NCBI RefSeq assembly: GCF_000485595.1 | Contig: NW_014577365.1 | Span: 145,795-193,645, forward strand | Direction of reading: 5' to 3' | DNA length: 47,851 nucleotides | Source: Priapulus caudatus | Lineage: Eukaryota; Priapulida; Priapulimorpha; Priapulimorphida; Priapulidae | Part shown: one piece after another, positions 47,414 to 47,851 of the stretch | Position numbering within the stretch: position 1 is the stretch's first letter | Layout: each line of letters starts with the position of its first letter | Program-made: the position numbers and the translations under genes | The notes under the pieces: generated by a model | Told to the model about the DNA's origin: nothing | Database searches by the model: none | The model's input: the letters and a program-made list of their open reading frames with translations, nothing else

Positions 47414-47551
47414 CTTGGTGTCTCACCAGATTCTGCCACCTTGGCGATGGGCTTGCCCTGTTCGTGAGCCATGTAGCCGATGACGCTGAAGATGACGAAT
47501 CCGGCGAAGATGCTGGTGCCGCTATTGACGCACGACACGATCAACGAGTCC
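35245..47551 (-). CDS. SLC6A1: GABA transporter (SLC6A1/GAT1-like), 3' half
   Basis: Sodium- and chloride-coupled plasma-membrane neurotransmitter transporter of the SLC6 family. The window holds TM6 to the C-terminus; the 5' half lies beyond 47851. Exons: 47551-47427, 47104-46993, then the TM7-C-terminus exons twice. Copy B: 45516-45386, 44814-44715, 42767-42650, 42230-42048, 41617 to about 41545. Copy A: 39372-39241, 38661-38559, 36629-36524, 35947 to about 35763, 35316-35245. [20 protein letters not shown] and [16 protein letters not shown] are closest to GAT1 in my memory of the family, rather than GAT2/3 or monoamine transporters. In each copy different exons carry frameshifting indels, so neither is intact. 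A single gene with an assembly duplication is the simplest reading. Confidence 0.85.
35478..35618. repeat. (GA)n and (GT/GCGT)n microsatellites, copy A
   Basis: GAGAGA tract then GTGCGTGC units. Copy B equivalent at 41769-41920. Confidence 0.9.
35763..35947 (-). CDS. SLC6A1: GAT exon TM11-TM12, copy A (frameshifted)
   Basis: Same exon as 42230-42048, but with several 1-nt indels that split it across frames (for example [16 protein letters not shown]). The boundary at the donor is uncertain because of an indel. Confidence 0.82.
36278..36496. repeat. (GATA)n microsatellite, copy A
   Basis: About 50 GATA units with scattered interruptions. The copy B equivalent (42464-42625) is shorter and more broken. 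Confidence 0.95.
36524..36629 (-). CDS. SLC6A1: GAT exon TM9-TM10 start, copy A (frameshifted)
   Basis: FMNDIK, then shifted [20 protein letters not shown] and IICA. An extra A near 36598 and another indel near the 5' end break the frame. Donor TGCGCT|GTGCGT. Confidence 0.82.
36645..36685. repeat. (TA)n microsatellite
   Basis: Pure alternating TA directly next to the TM9-10 exon of copy A. Confidence 0.9.
36914..36995. repeat. (CA)n microsatellite
   Basis: ACAC repeats with a few interruptions. Confidence 0.95.
37583..37690. repeat. Intronic hairpin, copy A (copy B at 43776-43863)
   Basis: Arms AATTATCAATTAACAAAC ... TGATGTGCAGGATTGA and TCAATCCTGCACATCA ... GTTTGTTAATTGATAATT. Confidence 0.88.
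38199..38345. repeat. Degenerate (CCCTAA)n interstitial telomere-like array, copy A
   Basis: CCCTAACCCTAACCCTAACC core with flanking variants (AACTCTAA, AACTTCAA). Inside the GAT intron. Confidence 0.9.
38559..38661 (-). CDS. SLC6A1: GAT exon TM8, copy A (intact)
   Basis: [20 protein letters not shown] then [14 protein letters not shown]8 includes SLC6 ion-site residues (DYYSASG). Donor GTATG|GTAAGA, phase 1 out. Confidence 0.92.
38974..39060. repeat. (CT)n microsatellite, copy A
   Basis: Nearly pure TC run; copy B equivalent at 45090-45204 is interrupted. Confidence 0.95.
39241..39372 (-). CDS. SLC6A1: GAT exon TM7, copy A (intact)
   Basis: 44 codons, phase 0 to 0: [20 protein letters not shown] then [20 protein letters not shown]. 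Acceptor GTCACGCAG, donor ACGCAG|GTGATG. Confidence 0.92.
39686..39830. repeat. 22-bp minisatellite, copy A
   Basis: Unit CGTCCGTGAAACGCGCGTGT plus AG, about 6.5 copies, ending at the A/B junction. Confidence 0.93.
41033..41400. repeat. CT-rich plus (CA)n low-complexity tract, copy B
   Basis: Long uninterrupted (CT)n run followed by (CA)n at 41168-41208. Confidence 0.95.
41545..41617 (-). CDS. SLC6A1: GAT C-terminal exon, copy B (stop lost by one extra C)
   Basis: Identical to copy A until AAGAAC, then an extra C shifts the frame past the stop codon. Confidence 0.78.
42048..42230 (-). CDS. SLC6A1: GAT exon TM11-TM12, copy B (intact)
   Basis: 61 codons, phase 0 to 0: [47 protein letters not shown]. 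Classic SLC6 TM11-12. Acceptor CTTGCAG, donor GAGTG|GTAAGT. Confidence 0.93.
42650..42767 (-). CDS. SLC6A1: GAT exon TM9-TM10 start, copy B (many indels)
   Basis: Acceptor GTTTTAG|GCGCTAGCGACCGC would restore Y|GASDRF at the junction. Several extra bases follow, so no continuous frame remains. Confidence 0.78.
44362..44504. repeat. Degenerate (CCCTAA)n array, copy B
   Basis: Same array as 38199-38345 with several 1-nt losses. Confidence 0.9.
44715..44814 (-). CDS. SLC6A1: GAT exon TM8, copy B (internal indels)
   Basis: Three bases shorter than copy A through separate 1-nt losses; both splice sites intact. Confidence 0.82.
45386..45516 (-). CDS. SLC6A1: GAT exon TM7, copy B (frameshifted)
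   Basis: Same as 39372-39241 but lacks one G near its start, and its donor is damaged (CAG|TGATGA). Confidence 0.82.
45831..46212. repeat. 22-bp minisatellite, copy B
   Basis: Same unit, about 17 copies with many small indels. Confidence 0.92.
46361..46882. mobile_element. Nested foldback element carrying a hammerhead motif
   Basis: Outer arms 46361-46466 and 46793-46882 are inverted copies (ATTCTCCGCCATAATTCATC / GATGAATTATGTCGGAGAAT; GCATGGCACACGTACGCATA / TGCATACGTGTGCCATGC). (TA)n stretches lie between. The inner arms GATAAAGTTAAAGGACATGG and CCATGTCCTTATAACTTTATC enclose the ribozyme core. No protein coding. Lies in the GAT intron. Confidence 0.8.
46575..46691 (+). ncRNA. Type I hammerhead ribozyme motif
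   Basis: Core CTGATGA at 46607-46613. Stem II is GUGUGGAG (46614-46621) with CUCCAUAC (46629-46636), loop GCUUGCG, then GAAA at 46637-46640. Short stem III: ACA (46642-46644), loop GCUC, UGU (46649-46651). Cleavage triplet GUA at 46650-46652. Stem I: UGC (46653-46655) with GCA (46604-46606), an internal loop, ACAGAG (46661-46666) with CUCUGU (46593-46598), GCAAA with UUUGC, then a long extension. Every invariant core base is present in order. The one deviation is two extra As after GAAA. Confidence 0.75.
46898..46942. repeat. (TTTA)n/(TA)n microsatellite
   Basis: TTATTTATTTAT run next to TATATATA. Confidence 0.9.
46993..47104 (-). CDS. SLC6A1: GAT exon: after TM6 into TM7 (one frameshift)
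   Basis: [20 protein letters not shown] then, in another frame, [17 protein letters not shown] one-base loss near 47044 explains the break. If one base is restored the exon ends in phase 0, which fits the next exon (GLDSQ|FCTLEG). Confidence 0.85.
47316..47420. repeat. (CA)n-(TA)n compound microsatellite
   Basis: ACAC run followed by ATATAT, ending close to the donor of the TM6 exon. Confidence 0.95.
47427..47551 (-). CDS. SLC6A1: GAT exon: TM6
   Basis: [20 protein letters not shown] then [21 protein letters not shown] matches the SLC6 TM6 unwound segment and following loop (NSGTSFFAGF...AESG). Acceptor TGACGCAG, donor ATCTG|GTGAGA. Phase 2 in, 1 out. Confidence 0.93.
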
Positions 47552-47660
47552 CTGCGTCATATACATACCAAGCTGTTATATATATATCTGCGTCATATAC
47601 AGAGCAAGCGGTTATATACGTCCCTGCGTCATATACATAGTAAGCTGTTATATACATTAC
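47552..47660. repeat. ~45-bp degenerate repeat next to the TM6 exon
   Basis: CCCTGCGTCATATACATA-like units recur at about 47550, 47588 and 47621, each followed by AGC-GTTATATA. The first includes the TM6 acceptor. Confidence 0.75.
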
Positions 47661-47664
47661 TGTG

Positions 47665-47667
<3 letters not shown>

Positions 47668-47712
<45 letters not shown>

Positions 47713-47789
47713 CACACACACACACACACACACACACACCACACACACACACACCACACCACACACACACACACACACACGCACGCACG

Positions 47790-47825
<36 letters not shown>

Positions 47826-47851
47826 ACACACACACACACACACAGATATAT
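47668..47851. repeat. (CA)n microsatellite at window end
   Basis: About 180 bp of CA with CGCA and CCA interruptions, running to the window edge. Confidence 0.97.

Noticed and set aside
47541-47843. Cys-Val repeat ORFs
   Set aside because: Translation of (CA)n/(GT)n; no gene.

Overview
The window is eukaryotic nuclear DNA, most likely from a marine invertebrate bilaterian. It has many small phase-consistent GT-AG exons, long simple-sequence tracts, several MITE families, TTAGGG-type interstitial repeats and animal-specific genes. I cannot name the species. All three genes recognised lie head-to-tail on the minus strand.

Region by region. (1) 1-1179: the 5' end of a reelin (RELN) gene. Exon 1 (1179-1050) has a signal peptide and the reelin SPFFFLC motif, and exon 2 is at 242-153. 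The rest of the gene lies off the left edge. (2) 1180-8278: intergenic, with 34-bp and 15-bp minisatellites, a 1.6-kb CT tract and a hAT-like MITE. (3) 8279-31736: a complete ATAD2/ATAD2B gene (AAA+ ATPase plus bromodomain). I reconstructed 29 coding exons with consistent phases, giving 1561 aa. A 600-bp tandem duplication repeats exon 19 in frame, giving 1622 aa if both copies are spliced in. (4) 31737-33450: AT-rich, no gene seen. (5) 33451-47851: the 3' half of a GABA-transporter gene (SLC6A1/GAT1-like), whose 5' half lies off the right edge. Its last five coding exons occur twice, in a 6.38-kb direct duplication (33451-39830 and 39833-46212). The copies differ mainly by single-base indels that break different exons in each, which looks like unpolished long-read assembly rather than two genes.

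The three genes are not functionally linked: reelin is a secreted guidance glycoprotein, ATAD2 a nuclear chromatin factor and GAT a plasma-membrane transporter. The most unusual feature is a type I hammerhead-ribozyme motif on the plus strand at about 46575-46700, at the tip of a 520-bp foldback in an intron of the transporter gene. A second theme is that several local tandem duplications (reelin exon 2 donor; ATAD2 exon 19, exon 20 acceptor and exon 25 acceptor) carry splice sites and so create decoy or duplicate exons.
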